Positions 35,198 through 43,796 of a stretch of DNA of 59,148 nucleotides are shown here, one piece after another. Numbering within the stretch: the first letter of the stretch is position 1; the number at the start of each line of letters is the position of its first letter. Made by a program: the position numbers and the translations under genes. The DNA is from a bacterium (GTDB lineage: Bacteria; Bacteroidota; Bacteroidia; Bacteroidales; Muribaculaceae), in the NCBI GenBank assembly GCA_014802625.1, contig JAAVBX010000020.1:1-59148 (forward strand). Direction: 5' to 3'. The notes below the pieces were generated by a model, which searched no databases, was not told the origin of the DNA, and saw nothing but the letters and a program-made list of their open reading frames with translations.

Positions 35198-36511
35198 TCA
35201 ATTTTTCAGAATCTCATCCACCGCCTTAAGAAGGGCACCGGGAGCATCTCGCTCCACGAGTATCGTGCGGCAACCGGCGGCCTCGCCGGCCTTGACATCG
35301 GCTTCGCTGTCGCCTATCATCCACGATGCCGAAAGGTCTATGTTGAAGTCACGCGCGGCCCGCAGGAGCATACCGGGTTTCGGCTTCCTGCAGTCGCAGT
35401 CAATCTTCAGCTCGGCCACCTCCCCCTCGAATCCTTTGTCGGGATGGTGCGGACAGTAATACAGGGCATCCGTATATGCACCCTCCTTGCCCAGCAGCGT
35501 GGCCATCTTTCGATGAATCTCATCGAGTTCCTCTACCGTGGTCTCTCCTCTGGCTATGACGGGTTGGTTGGTGACGACAATGGCCAGGTATCCCGATTCA
35601 TTAATCTTCCTTATAGCCTCGGCCACACCCGGTATCAGCTCCATCTGCTCCGTGCGGCGAAGGAAGCCGACATATCGGTTGATTGTGCCGTCTCTGTCAA
35701 GAAATATGGCTTTCTGCGGATGCGAGAGGTTGCGGGCGCCTACCGTGCCATGAAGGAAATCTCTCTCCACTGCCGCGAACCGCTCCGGTGTCCCCATATC
35801 CTTCACATATTCGGGGCTGTCGTAGCATATGAGACGTCCCGTTCCGGCCAATGGTTTCAGCAACTGTCGGTCGAGGTCCACTTTCACTGTTTTTCCATTC
35901 TCCCCGGGCATCCCCACCATAGCCGGATTAATGCCGCATTCATCCAGCAGCGACGAATTGATGACATGAAGACCGGCGTTCACACGGTTGTCATAAAATT
36001 CCGGACGTGGATCCTCCTTCGTCAGCCATGCCTCGACACGATGCCGGTCATCGGCAATGATGAGTCCGCTGTCATAGGGATGGCTGTTGGGATGGGTGAG
36101 GATCGTTGCCAGGCCGCCGTTGCGCCGGTGATAGTCGACGATACGGCGGAAGTCGATGTCAAACATGGCGTCGGCGTTCAGCAACAGGAAGTCGCCGTCG
36201 AGTCGGTCGCGGAGTTTGAAGAGTGCCCCGGCATTCCCTAAGGGGGTCTCCTCATTGTAGTATTCTATGTTGACACCGAAGGGTTTACCCGTCGCCGGGG
36301 ATATTCCCGAGCCGTCGCCGAAATAGTCCATGATAACATTCCCGAGATGGGATACCGTGATTATGAGATCGGTGAAGCCCTGGTCACGGAGTCGTTCCAA
36401 CTCATGTTCGAGCACAGGTTTCCCGGCTATCCGGATCATTGGTTTCGGAATATCTCCGAAGAGCGAGGCTATACGGGTACCCTTCCCGCCGGCCATTATG
36501 ACTGTCTTCAT
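35198..36511 (-). CDS. Fused heptose-1-phosphate nucleotidyltransferase and heptose bisphosphatase (HddC-GmhB)
   Basis: This 437-residue two-domain cytosolic enzyme begins with a sugar nucleotidyltransferase (about 1-235), with MAGGKGTR (6-13) and PKPMI as the NTP and sugar site. Residues 265-437 are a HAD phosphatase of the GmhB/HisB-N type: DRDGT at 272-276 is the nucleophile motif. CPHH (353-356) with CDC (372-374) forms the usual zinc loop, and IGDSEADV is motif IV. Together with HddA and GmhA upstream it covers the last steps to GDP-D-glycero-alpha-D-manno-heptose. Its ATG overlaps the gmhA stop as TAATG. Confidence 0.88.
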   Translation of the reverse strand: MKTVIMAGGKGTRIASLFGDIPKPMIRIAGKPVLEHELERLRDQGFTDLIITVSHLGNVIMDYFGDGSGISPATGKPFGVNIEYYNEETPLGNAGALFKLRDRLDGDFLLLNADAMFDIDFRRIVDYHRRNGGLATILTHPNSHPYDSGLIIADDRHRVEAWLTKEDPRPEFYDNRVNAGLHVINSSLLDECGINPAMVGMPGENGKTVKVDLDRQLLKPLAGTGRLICYDSPEYVKDMGTPERFAAVERDFLHGTVGARNLSHPQKAIFLDRDGTINRYVGFLRRTEQMELIPGVAEAIRKINESGYLAIVVTNQPVIARGETTVEELDEIHRKMATLLGKEGAYTDALYYCPHHPDKGFEGEVAELKIDCDCRKPKPGMLLRAARDFNIDLSASWMIGDSEADVKAGEAAGCRTILVERDAPGALLKAVDEILKN

Positions 36512-37128
36512 TACTTATTCTCTTTGTTATACTCGGCTCCGAATATCTCCTGCTCCACTATGCAGCAAATGATATGGCCTATCAGAGTGTGGCATTCCTG
36601 TATTCGCGGAGTTTCCCGGCTGGGAGCCTTGATCACTATGTCGGCCGCATCCAATTTACATGGTGCCGCTCCGGTAAAGGCCACTGTGGTTATACCCTTG
36701 CGCCGGCATTCCTCCATAGCCTCCACCACGTTCGGGGAGTTGCCTGAGGTGGATATGCCGATGAACACATCCCCTTCGCATCCCTGGGCCTGCACCTGGC
36801 GCGCGAATACCTTATCGTAGCCGTAGTCGTTGCCGATGGCTGTAAGGATAGATGTGTCGGTCGTCAGGGCGATCGATGGTAATCCGGGACGATCGAAGTA
36901 GAAACGGCTGACGAATTCACCGGCGAGATGCTGGGCGTCGGCGGCGCTTCCGCCGTTGCCGGCGAACATCGTCTTGCGGCCTTTACGATATGCTTCCGTA
37001 CAGGCTTCGGCGGCCCGGCGGATTCCTTCGCGTAGAGTCTCGTCGGCCAGGGCGGCCTCTTTTACCCTTACGCTTTCCGATATCTGGGATATGATGAGTT
37101 CCTGTGTCGTCATATATTGTTGATTCAT
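36511..37128 (-). CDS. gmhA: Sedoheptulose-7-phosphate isomerase
   Basis: This 205-residue SIS-domain isomerase converts sedoheptulose 7-phosphate to D-glycero-D-manno-heptose 7-phosphate. The family motif FAGNGGSAADAQHLAGEF lies near residues 54-71. TTDTSILTAIGND lies near 88, GISTSGNSPNV near 122, and the catalytic His region QECHTLIGHI near 175. I start at ATG 37128 (MNQQYMTTQEL). The longer in-frame start at 37188 would overlap hddA and add 20 unconserved residues. It lies 16 bp after hddA. Confidence 0.93.
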   Translation of the reverse strand: MNQQYMTTQELIISQISESVRVKEAALADETLREGIRRAAEACTEAYRKGRKTMFAGNGGSAADAQHLAGEFVSRFYFDRPGLPSIALTTDTSILTAIGNDYGYDKVFARQVQAQGCEGDVFIGISTSGNSPNVVEAMEECRRKGITTVAFTGAAPCKLDAADIVIKAPSRETPRIQECHTLIGHIICCIVEQEIFGAEYNKENK

Positions 37129-37144
37129 GGTATTGATGCGTGTA

Positions 37145-38185
37145 TCAGATATGGTCTGTGTCGTAGATTTTCCAGCCGTGGGCTCCACCCTCCGTAAACT
37201 GGAAGGGCATCACGAACCCCGACAACGTGCCGAGGGCCTTTATGACATCAGGTTTCTTGACCGGATCCACCATGAACATGATGAATCCGCCCCCGCCGGC
37301 ACCGCTCACCTTTCCGGAGATTGCCCCGGCGGCGATAGCCGTGTCGAATGCCTCCTGAATCATAGGGTTGGTGATTGCGCTGGCCATACGCTTCTTGTTC
37401 TCCCATCCGCGCCCGAGAATCAATGCGAGCGCGTGCATATCCCCCTTCAGTAGGGCATGCTTCATGTCGACGGCAGATTGCTTGATGGCGTGCATGGCCT
37501 CTATGGCCTCGCGATCTCCCTTTTCGGTGTTCTTACGCTGCTCGTTGATAATTTTGGCGCTGCTGCGGGAGGCTCCGGTGAAGTAAAGCACTAGGCATGA
37601 CTCCAGTTCATCGACAATCCAGCGTTTGATTTTCAACGGATTGACAATGACGAGTTCATCCTTATGGAATTCCATAAAGTTGAATCCTCCGAAAGCTGCG
37701 GCATATTGGTCCTGCTTGCCACCCTTCAGAGCGAGATCCTTACGCTCTATCTCGAATGCGAGACGCGAGGTTTCGTAATCACCCAACGGCAGAGAGAGCC
37801 ATTCTATGAATGCCTTGAGTATTCCTACGACCATCGCCGACGATGTCCCGAGTCCGGAGCCGATGGGGGCGTCGTTATAGGTGGTGATACGGAATCCGCG
37901 CGGTTTTATATTGAAATCCTTTACGATTCTGTTGTATACTCCCTTTATGAGCGACGCCTCTCCGTCGATTTCGAGCGCAGGAGCGAGAGGATAGGTCTTG
38001 AAGCAGTTGGCGTCGTATGAATGTATGATTATCTCCGGAGAGTCGAGTTCCTCGATTGTGCAGTAGGCATAAAGATTGATTGTGGCGTTGAGCACGAGGC
38101 CGCCATATATGTCGCTGTATGGCGAGACATCACTTCCGCCACCTGCCAGACCGAGTCTCAGGGGAGATTTACTTCTTATTAGCAT
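37145..38185 (-). CDS. hddA: D-glycero-alpha-D-manno-heptose-7-phosphate kinase (HddA-like GHMP kinase)
   Basis: This 346-residue GHMP kinase starts with RSKSPLRLGLAGGGSDVSPY, characteristic of heptose and related sugar-phosphate kinases. The ATP loop is GSGLGTSSAMVVGIL near residue 110. The C-terminal motif is KVSGAGGGGFIMFM near 300. It phosphorylates heptose 7-phosphate at C1, the alpha-anomer route that leads to GDP-heptose. First gene of the hddA-gmhA-hddC/gmhB operon, driven by a strong promoter at 38250-38280. Confidence 0.9.
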   Translation of the reverse strand: MLIRSKSPLRLGLAGGGSDVSPYSDIYGGLVLNATINLYAYCTIEELDSPEIIIHSYDANCFKTYPLAPALEIDGEASLIKGVYNRIVKDFNIKPRGFRITTYNDAPIGSGLGTSSAMVVGILKAFIEWLSLPLGDYETSRLAFEIERKDLALKGGKQDQYAAAFGGFNFMEFHKDELVIVNPLKIKRWIVDELESCLVLYFTGASRSSAKIINEQRKNTEKGDREAIEAMHAIKQSAVDMKHALLKGDMHALALILGRGWENKKRMASAITNPMIQEAFDTAIAAGAISGKVSGAGGGGFIMFMVDPVKKPDVIKALGTLSGFVMPFQFTEGGAHGWKIYDTDHI

Positions 38186-38249
38186 GGTTCCTTTAGATTT
38201 AAGGAATAAGGTAGTTTAAAAGGGTTTGACGCTGTCACGCATCTATACG

Positions 38250-38280
38250 CAAAATTAATTAAATCCCCCCTAATTTCCAA
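38250..38280 (-). promoter_or_regulatory. Promoter of the heptose operon
   Basis: Minus strand TTG (38280-38278), 20 bp, TAATTTTG (38257-38250). The leader to the hddA ATG at 38185 is about 58 nt. Spacing and both boxes match the Bacteroidetes consensus. Confidence 0.75.
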
Positions 38281-38306
38281 ATATACTCCTATCTTTCAAC
38301 GTAGGG

Positions 38307-39719
38307 TCAGAGATTTCGGGTCAGGTATGCCGCGCGGTTTATGAGCCATTCCCGGAGTTCGGCGGCATGGCGCGCATGTCCCGTTGAAGGCAGGATATAG
38401 CCCCACGTCGACCATGGTCGTTTCTCCGGCCATCTGCGTCCGTTGAGTTCGGCCGACGGACCGATCATTGATGAATATTCATCTATGAAATCAAGAAGGT
38501 CGGGCAGCACCTCATCCCGGAAATAAGCCAGTCGTTCGTTGTATCGCGTCCGGAATTCCGGCGTGGCCAGTATGGCCTCTATAAGCGGCACCTTCACCAT
38601 CCCCCATTCGGGAGCGTCGGGAATATGTCCCCCCTCAAGCGACTGGGTGGATTTGTTGAAGGCATAGTCGAAGTCCCACGCCGGTCCGAAACAATATTTG
38701 TCAGGCGCCCTCAGCGAGCGCTTGTGAATGTAGAGGCTCTTCGGGTGACGGTTCTCCGTATTGCGGACTATGTCGTAAAGCAGCAGATAGTTGACAGCTG
38801 ACTCGATGTCGAAAGCCTTGGCTCCGTCGCCGGCCATAGCCATGGCCTCCGCCCGGTTGAAGTCGGCCTCCCATTTTGCAAGCCGTTGCTGCGGAGTCAG
38901 TGAATCGGGATTATCCTCATACAGTTCGTCAAAATCAGGATCCTTCACCATCACCGGGAGTGCGCCCATGGCCGACTCGAATTTGTAAGGCTCATCAAAC
39001 TCGGTGCTCAACTCCAACAATATGCCTGTCTCCTCATCGATGTCGACGCTCGTGGAATTGATGCCTACTTTTTCGGTCATCGTATAAGCTCCGGCATAGT
39101 GGTCGTTGATGAATACGTGGCATGGCCGCATCGTGTTGGCGAAAGGCACGTCGAGGCGTTTGGCGAGCCACATCGCCACGGCGTTTCGCATCAGTGAGGG
39201 GTCGATATAGTTGGCCAGCAACACATAATTCTTCATCGCCGGGAATCCGTAGATGGAGGTTTTCTTGGAGAATTTCAGCCGCAGCGGTTTCTTGGGCATA
39301 CTCCATGAGGTATTGCCTCGCCCGCGCACCTTAACTTCCAATCCCTCGGCATCTTCCGTAAGCCCGTTGCCATCGATGCTCAGAATGGCGTCGGCATATT
39401 CCTCCTTGCTCCATGGCATATCGGCTTCCGGATAATCGGGGAGCGTGAGGCGCACGACGGGTATCTCAATATGGCGCACTATGCAACTGTCGATTTTCTC
39501 CACCGGCACCTCCACATCGCCAAGAATCCAATCTCTCATCCTTACGGTGGGAGCCTCCGAATCATCTATTCCATGCGATATGGTGGCCCCTCCGGATGTG
39601 AATACCTGATAGAATGTGTTATCGCCGCAATAATAGGAGATATTTGTCTGCGCGCGGAGGATGAGTGCGGTCAGGGCCATCATGGCGCAGGCTACGCCCG
39701 ACATCAGTTTCTTCTTCAT
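38307..39719 (-). CDS. Exported CotH kinase family protein
   Basis: This 470-residue protein has a signal peptide (about 1-22, ends LILRAQ). A CotH-type atypical kinase domain runs from about 120 to 400. Motifs visible are GRGNTSWSMPKKPLRLKFSK near 132, NYVLLANYIDPSLMRNAVA near 165, GAYTMTEKVGI near 212 and GPAWDFDYAFN near 345, the last with the metal-binding DFD. CotH proteins phosphorylate secreted proteins in spore formers; targets in Bacteroidetes are unknown. Its start overlaps the stop of the upstream acidic secreted protein by four bases (ATGA), so the two are coupled. Confidence 0.88.
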   Translation of the reverse strand: MKKKLMSGVACAMMALTALILRAQTNISYYCGDNTFYQVFTSGGATISHGIDDSEAPTVRMRDWILGDVEVPVEKIDSCIVRHIEIPVVRLTLPDYPEADMPWSKEEYADAILSIDGNGLTEDAEGLEVKVRGRGNTSWSMPKKPLRLKFSKKTSIYGFPAMKNYVLLANYIDPSLMRNAVAMWLAKRLDVPFANTMRPCHVFINDHYAGAYTMTEKVGINSTSVDIDEETGILLELSTEFDEPYKFESAMGALPVMVKDPDFDELYEDNPDSLTPQQRLAKWEADFNRAEAMAMAGDGAKAFDIESAVNYLLLYDIVRNTENRHPKSLYIHKRSLRAPDKYCFGPAWDFDYAFNKSTQSLEGGHIPDAPEWGMVKVPLIEAILATPEFRTRYNERLAYFRDEVLPDLLDFIDEYSSMIGPSAELNGRRWPEKRPWSTWGYILPSTGHARHAAELREWLINRAAYLTRNL

Positions 39720-40315
39720 TTGATAAGAATTTTGAGTGTGGTGAGTCGCTCTATCGCAAGCGCGTAGGTTCCGGAGCGGAATTCGGAGAGATACAGGGGG
39801 TCGGAGGTCGTCAGCCGACCCTCGGCGATTATGGTTCCACCCATATCGTAAAGTTTATACGCATATCCCGTCGCGGCATTACCCTCAAGACGCACGGCAC
39901 CACTTTCAAGACACACACGCGGCATATCCACGCTTATCTCCGTGATTTCAGCGGATTGCTCCTCCTCCGGCTCTATTTCCTCCTTGCCGTCCGGGGTTTC
40001 CTCATTGTTATCCGGAGTTTCCCCTATCTCCTCCATCTCCTCTTTGTCATCCGGAACTTCCTCAATCTCTTCGGGGGTTTCCTCGGCGACGGGGATATAA
40101 TTTATTCGGTCGACGGTAAGGAGGGGGATACGGAACGAACCATACTTGTCCCATACCACGATTTCATCATCTTCAAATTCCAGAATCAGGTCGGGAGCCA
40201 CGGTGAATTGCGCCGGGCAGGCATCCTCTCCGGTGATTTCTATTATAAAGTCGCGGGCATACATAATGCCGCCAAGGCATAGAAGATATATTGACAGAGC
40301 TATAAATCGTAACAT
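39716..40315 (-). CDS. Acidic exported protein with T9SS-like tail, function unknown
   Basis: I do not recognise this 199-residue protein. It has a signal peptide (about 1-20, LCLGGIMYA). A short N-terminal domain (about 21-80, DFIIEITGEDACPAQF) follows, then a very acidic low-complexity stretch (about 82-128) of imperfect repeats rich in Glu, Pro and Asp (ETPEEIEEVPDDKEE-like). The C-terminal domain ends YLSEFRSGTYALAIER then LKILIK, resembling a type IX sorting tail. Its stop overlaps the CotH kinase start, which makes it a candidate partner or substrate of that kinase (inference). Confidence 0.75.
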   Translation of the reverse strand: MLRFIALSIYLLCLGGIMYARDFIIEITGEDACPAQFTVAPDLILEFEDDEIVVWDKYGSFRIPLLTVDRINYIPVAEETPEEIEEVPDDKEEMEEIGETPDNNEETPDGKEEIEPEEEQSAEITEISVDMPRVCLESGAVRLEGNAATGYAYKLYDMGGTIIAEGRLTTSDPLYLSEFRSGTYALAIERLTTLKILIK

Positions 40316-40340
40316 GTATTCAGTCAGTTGGATTTGTATG

Positions 40341-40371
40341 CAAAGTTACGATTTTTCCGCGATTTATCCAA
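40341..40371 (-). promoter_or_regulatory. Promoter of the acidic protein/CotH operon
   Basis: Minus strand TTG (40371-40369), 20 bp, TAACTTTG (40348-40341), ending about 25 bp before the ATG at 40315. Both boxes and spacing are consensus. Confidence 0.75.
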
Positions 40372-40419
40372 ATTCCCGACCGGATAGGGACATCCGCGTC
40401 TCCCCCTCTCCGGGCCGCA

Positions 40420-41643
40420 TCAACGCCACGCCGCGCGCACACGGCGTGTCACCGCCACGCAGTTGAGCAGGATTATGATTATCGTCAGCAAGAGGATAAT
40501 CAGCAGCGACCATAAGGTCGTGCCCGGTGTGGCTCCGAGTCCCTCAAGGGGATGGATGTAGGTGCTTCGAAGAAGAAGTAACGTGCCGTAGGCGAGTGCC
40601 CCGGCCAGCACACCGCTCAACGCGGTCACTCTCCAGTAGGGTTTCGCGACGGTTTTGACCGGGAATCCGAGCATAAGGAGGGAGTGAAGCTTCCGGCGGT
40701 TGCGCTCCATCAGCAGCGACAGACTGAGAGTCAGTATCAATGCCGACAACAGGGTAATCATCACTCCTACAGCCATCACCGTGCCGGCCACGACCTTGAG
40801 CAGATAAGCCGCTCCGGATGCCGATTTATCGCCGGCCACTTCCCATCCCCTCTCCTTGAGGTATGGAGCTATGGCGGCGTCGCCGGGGGAGCTGACATCG
40901 ACAATCAGACGGCTCGGGGCGGCTGTCGCGCTGTCGGGGCCGGGAGTGACTCTCCCACCGTTACTCCCGAGTCGGATGTTCATGGTGTCGAGAAAGGTCC
41001 GGGGGACGAGAATAGTGTTGAAGCGGTTGGAATATCCGGCTACCCTGCCAAGCATCTGAATGCGCCGGGACCCATCCTCGCTGACCAACGTCAGCCGCAG
41101 CGGTATACCGCTGACCAGCGACTCCGAGAGGCGAGGAAGACCGGCCGCTCCGGCGAAGCCGAAGTTGTAGAGGGCGAGATAATCCTTGGATATTATGATC
41201 GGCACCTCCTCATCACCCTCCTGCCAGGAGAATGAGTTGCGGTCTACATCAAGGAACCCCTCCGGCACAGATTCAAAAAACATGGCTGTGCTCATCTGCC
41301 GTCCCGTTCCCCCGTCGAGCGCGACGGATGCGTGCACATTGAAGTCGGCGCGCCGGAACTCCCCGACTCTCTTTACCCACGCCTGATGTTCGATGTCGGC
41401 AATCTCCTCTGCCGAGAATTCGGTCGTGCCACCTCCGATCGTGCGCGATGCGTCGATCACCTTGTTTATGGCGAGATAATCGGATTTGAGAAATGAATCC
41501 TCCCGGCTCCATATCGAGCGGGCATCGAGCCAGAACTGCAATCCGGCCCCGATAATGGCGAGACCTATGAAATTGCTGACTAAAAAACCGACGAAACGTG
41601 ACGGCGATATATTCTTTTGAAGTAGTTTATAGACCAGGTTCAT
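40420..41643 (-). CDS. ABC transporter permease, FtsX/MacB-like
   Basis: This 407-residue membrane protein has one N-terminal segment (about 20-40), a large periplasmic domain (about 45-275) and three C-terminal segments. Those segments lie near 280-305, 325-350 and 370-395 and are the FtsX/LolC arrangement of four membrane helices. It overlaps the ATPase gene by four bases (ATGA). Type VII ABC systems of this kind do mechanotransmission or lipoprotein/envelope work rather than transport across the inner membrane. The substrate is unknown. Confidence 0.82.
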   Translation of the reverse strand: MNLVYKLLQKNISPSRFVGFLVSNFIGLAIIGAGLQFWLDARSIWSREDSFLKSDYLAINKVIDASRTIGGGTTEFSAEEIADIEHQAWVKRVGEFRRADFNVHASVALDGGTGRQMSTAMFFESVPEGFLDVDRNSFSWQEGDEEVPIIISKDYLALYNFGFAGAAGLPRLSESLVSGIPLRLTLVSEDGSRRIQMLGRVAGYSNRFNTILVPRTFLDTMNIRLGSNGGRVTPGPDSATAAPSRLIVDVSSPGDAAIAPYLKERGWEVAGDKSASGAAYLLKVVAGTVMAVGVMITLLSALILTLSLSLLMERNRRKLHSLLMLGFPVKTVAKPYWRVTALSGVLAGALAYGTLLLLRSTYIHPLEGLGATPGTTLWSLLIILLLTIIIILLNCVAVTRRVRAAWR

Positions 41644-42311
41644 AGTTTGATGCTGATGGCGGAGTGCAGCAGAAGAGGATTGCCGACGCTCGTCGATATT
41701 ACTCCGGCGCCCTGACGGGCCGCCTCCTCGTCGATGATATCGGCCGCGATACGGTTGTTGGCCGCGTCGAGATGGCTGACGGGTTCATCGAGAAGTATGA
41801 AGTCGAAGGGCATACATAGCGCGCGTATTATGGCCAGACGCTGTTGCTGACCGATTGACATGCGCCCGGCCGGGGTGTCGCGGCGGAAGTCGATGCCGAG
41901 ACGTTCAAGCCATTCGTCGATACGTGCCGGTGGGACATGGCCCGTCAAATCATTCTTCAGTCTTATATTCTCTATGCAGGTCAGTTCGGGGAACAGATCG
42001 AGTTCCTGAGGCAGATATGCTATATGACGCCGGCGAAGCATCTGCCATATCCCCATGGAGAGCGAGCGCGTGTCGCGTCCGTTGAAACTGAGTTTCCCCC
42101 GGTAATCGGTGCGATTGCCGTAGATATAAGCCATGAGCGACGATTTACCACCTCCGGAGGGTGCCTCCACGAGGTAGTGGCGCCCCCGATCAAAGACCCT
42201 GTCGGTCTGCCATATGTCGGAATGCGGCACATGTTCGTTGACAAATACCTCCGGGAGCATATTCTCCAGGCGTATCTGCCTTATGTGGTAGTCTTTGGAT
42301 TCGGGATTCAC
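41640..42311 (-). CDS. ABC transporter ATP-binding protein with variant motifs
   Basis: This 223-residue nucleotide-binding subunit has Walker A as APSGGGKSS (near 51), where the first Gly of GxxGxGKS is Ala. The Q loop is YLPQELDLF. The signature is MSIGQQQR instead of LSGGQQQR. Walker B FILLDEP and the D loop SHLDA are normal. The usual switch His after Walker B is not evident; the C-terminus reads GVISTSVGNPLLLHS. ATP hydrolysis may be slow or altered. It overlaps both neighbours by four bases (ATGA each), so lipoprotein, ATPase and permease are a tight operon. Confidence 0.88.
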   Translation of the reverse strand: MNPESKDYHIRQIRLENMLPEVFVNEHVPHSDIWQTDRVFDRGRHYLVEAPSGGGKSSLMAYIYGNRTDYRGKLSFNGRDTRSLSMGIWQMLRRRHIAYLPQELDLFPELTCIENIRLKNDLTGHVPPARIDEWLERLGIDFRRDTPAGRMSIGQQQRLAIIRALCMPFDFILLDEPVSHLDAANNRIAADIIDEEAARQGAGVISTSVGNPLLLHSAISIKL

Positions 42312-43627
42312 TTCAGGTTGAGTTTGAAGTCAAGGCGCAGGCTGCCGTCGGCAGGCACAAGCGCCATCGAGAACATATAATAAGGCGGACGATCCTGAAA
42401 ATTCATTTTCCCGGCCAATCCGAGCCACGCTCCGTTGAAGTCTTTGGCCACATCGGCCAGAGGGGCGATGCCGGTGCCGTAGCCTTCGTTGCCGAATCGG
42501 AAAGTGTTGCCATCGACCTGCACCTTGCCTACTACCGGCTCAAGCACCTGCAACAGGCGGGCATTGTTCTTCCCCGATGTCTGTACGGCCCCCTTGAAGC
42601 CCAAGCCCGAGAAGCCGTCGCGGGGCACCATTGTAGCGGCGAATGTCAGGGTGCCGTCAATCGGCTCAAGAGCCGAAGCGTAAGGCTCGGGGAGACTCCC
42701 GCCGAATGATGAGGCGAGATTGAGGAGCTGCTTCACGAGTTTCTGCGACACGCCTGCTGCAAAGACGAAATTGGCGTTTCCTCCAAGTGATTCCACAAGT
42801 TTTGTGTCGATTTTGCTGACAGCCAACTCACACTTCGCCGGTTTGAGATCGGCATCGAGAATACGCATCGTCGATTTGACCATATCTTTCTCCACATTGG
42901 CGCTGATAGCGACACAGCTCGGATTGTTGAAGAACATTCCGAGTGCCATCCGTGCGGTGGCCTGCTGCGTAAAGGCCATTCCGGAGGTCTTCATCAGTCC
43001 CTCGATCGAGGCCCATACCGTCAGGGCATCGGTTGATTTCGACATTGTCTCGGCATATGCGTTGCTGCGGAAACTCTCCACTTCCGATAGATTGGCGAAT
43101 CTCTCCACACTCTCTATCATGCCGTTAGGCATAGTCCAGAAGCGGTTCTCACGTATCACGAACTCTCCGTTGACCTGCGCCTTTCCCACCTTTTCCCAAT
43201 CTCCGGGGGCGATACGTCCGACGGCGTTCTTGAGCTGTGCCTCATCGGCCACGAGGGCCGACAGGAAGGTGGAGCCTTTGTAGCTGAACACTATCACTGA
43301 ACTTGCCTCCAGTCCTGATTCGGGAGAGAAGAACAGTTCATGGTATTTTACATTTATTGATCCGACGGTGGCGTAGAGCTGTTCGCAGGCATCTTTAAGG
43401 GAGGTGGCATCCTCTATTCTACCATCCTTGATTTTTCCGCCGGTCTGATCTACAAGGGTATTCACCTGAAGCACCCCGACAGCTTCGGCATCGGCCGGGA
43501 CAGTCCCCAGCAAATCGAGTGTGTCAGCTCCGTCGTTGCCGGTGCATCCGGTCAGCGACACTATGCACAGCACCATCGAAAGAAGTGGCAGGATTGTGGA
43601 GAGTAGAGAGGAAAACGGCTTCTTCAT
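42308..43627 (-). CDS. DUF4836-like lipoprotein
   Basis: This 439-residue lipoprotein has a signal peptide with lipobox LTGC (Cys near residue 28). The opening DLLGTVPADAEAVGVLQVN and the long body with IPADA-type strands resemble Bacteroidetes DUF4836 proteins of unknown function. No catalytic motif is visible. Genetic coupling to an FtsX-like ABC pair suggests it is the envelope partner of that system. It is transcribed divergently from the aminotransferase gene, with a well-formed promoter at 43698-43727. Confidence 0.7.
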   Translation of the reverse strand: MKKPFSSLLSTILPLLSMVLCIVSLTGCTGNDGADTLDLLGTVPADAEAVGVLQVNTLVDQTGGKIKDGRIEDATSLKDACEQLYATVGSINVKYHELFFSPESGLEASSVIVFSYKGSTFLSALVADEAQLKNAVGRIAPGDWEKVGKAQVNGEFVIRENRFWTMPNGMIESVERFANLSEVESFRSNAYAETMSKSTDALTVWASIEGLMKTSGMAFTQQATARMALGMFFNNPSCVAISANVEKDMVKSTMRILDADLKPAKCELAVSKIDTKLVESLGGNANFVFAAGVSQKLVKQLLNLASSFGGSLPEPYASALEPIDGTLTFAATMVPRDGFSGLGFKGAVQTSGKNNARLLQVLEPVVGKVQVDGNTFRFGNEGYGTGIAPLADVAKDFNGAWLGLAGKMNFQDRPPYYMFSMALVPADGSLRLDFKLNLK

Positions 43628-43697
43628 ATGGGTCGTTGATATATGTTTTTTAACAATTGAAGCGGTAAATCATTAGATTTCCCTTTTTAAATTGCCA

Positions 43698-43727
43698 CAA
43701 AATTAAAATAAATTCCTATCTTCGCAA
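43698..43727 (-). promoter_or_regulatory. Promoter of the lipoprotein/ABC operon
   Basis: Minus strand TTG (43727-43725), 19 bp, TAATTTTG (43705-43698). The leader to the ATG at 43627 is about 65 nt. A near-match for the opposite direction (TATCTTCG, 43717-43724) may drive the aminotransferase gene. Confidence 0.7.
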
Positions 43728-43796
43728 AATATTAGGGGAAATAAAATAATGGTCTACCCCAAATATATCTATCACAACCATAAAAAACACATAGAT

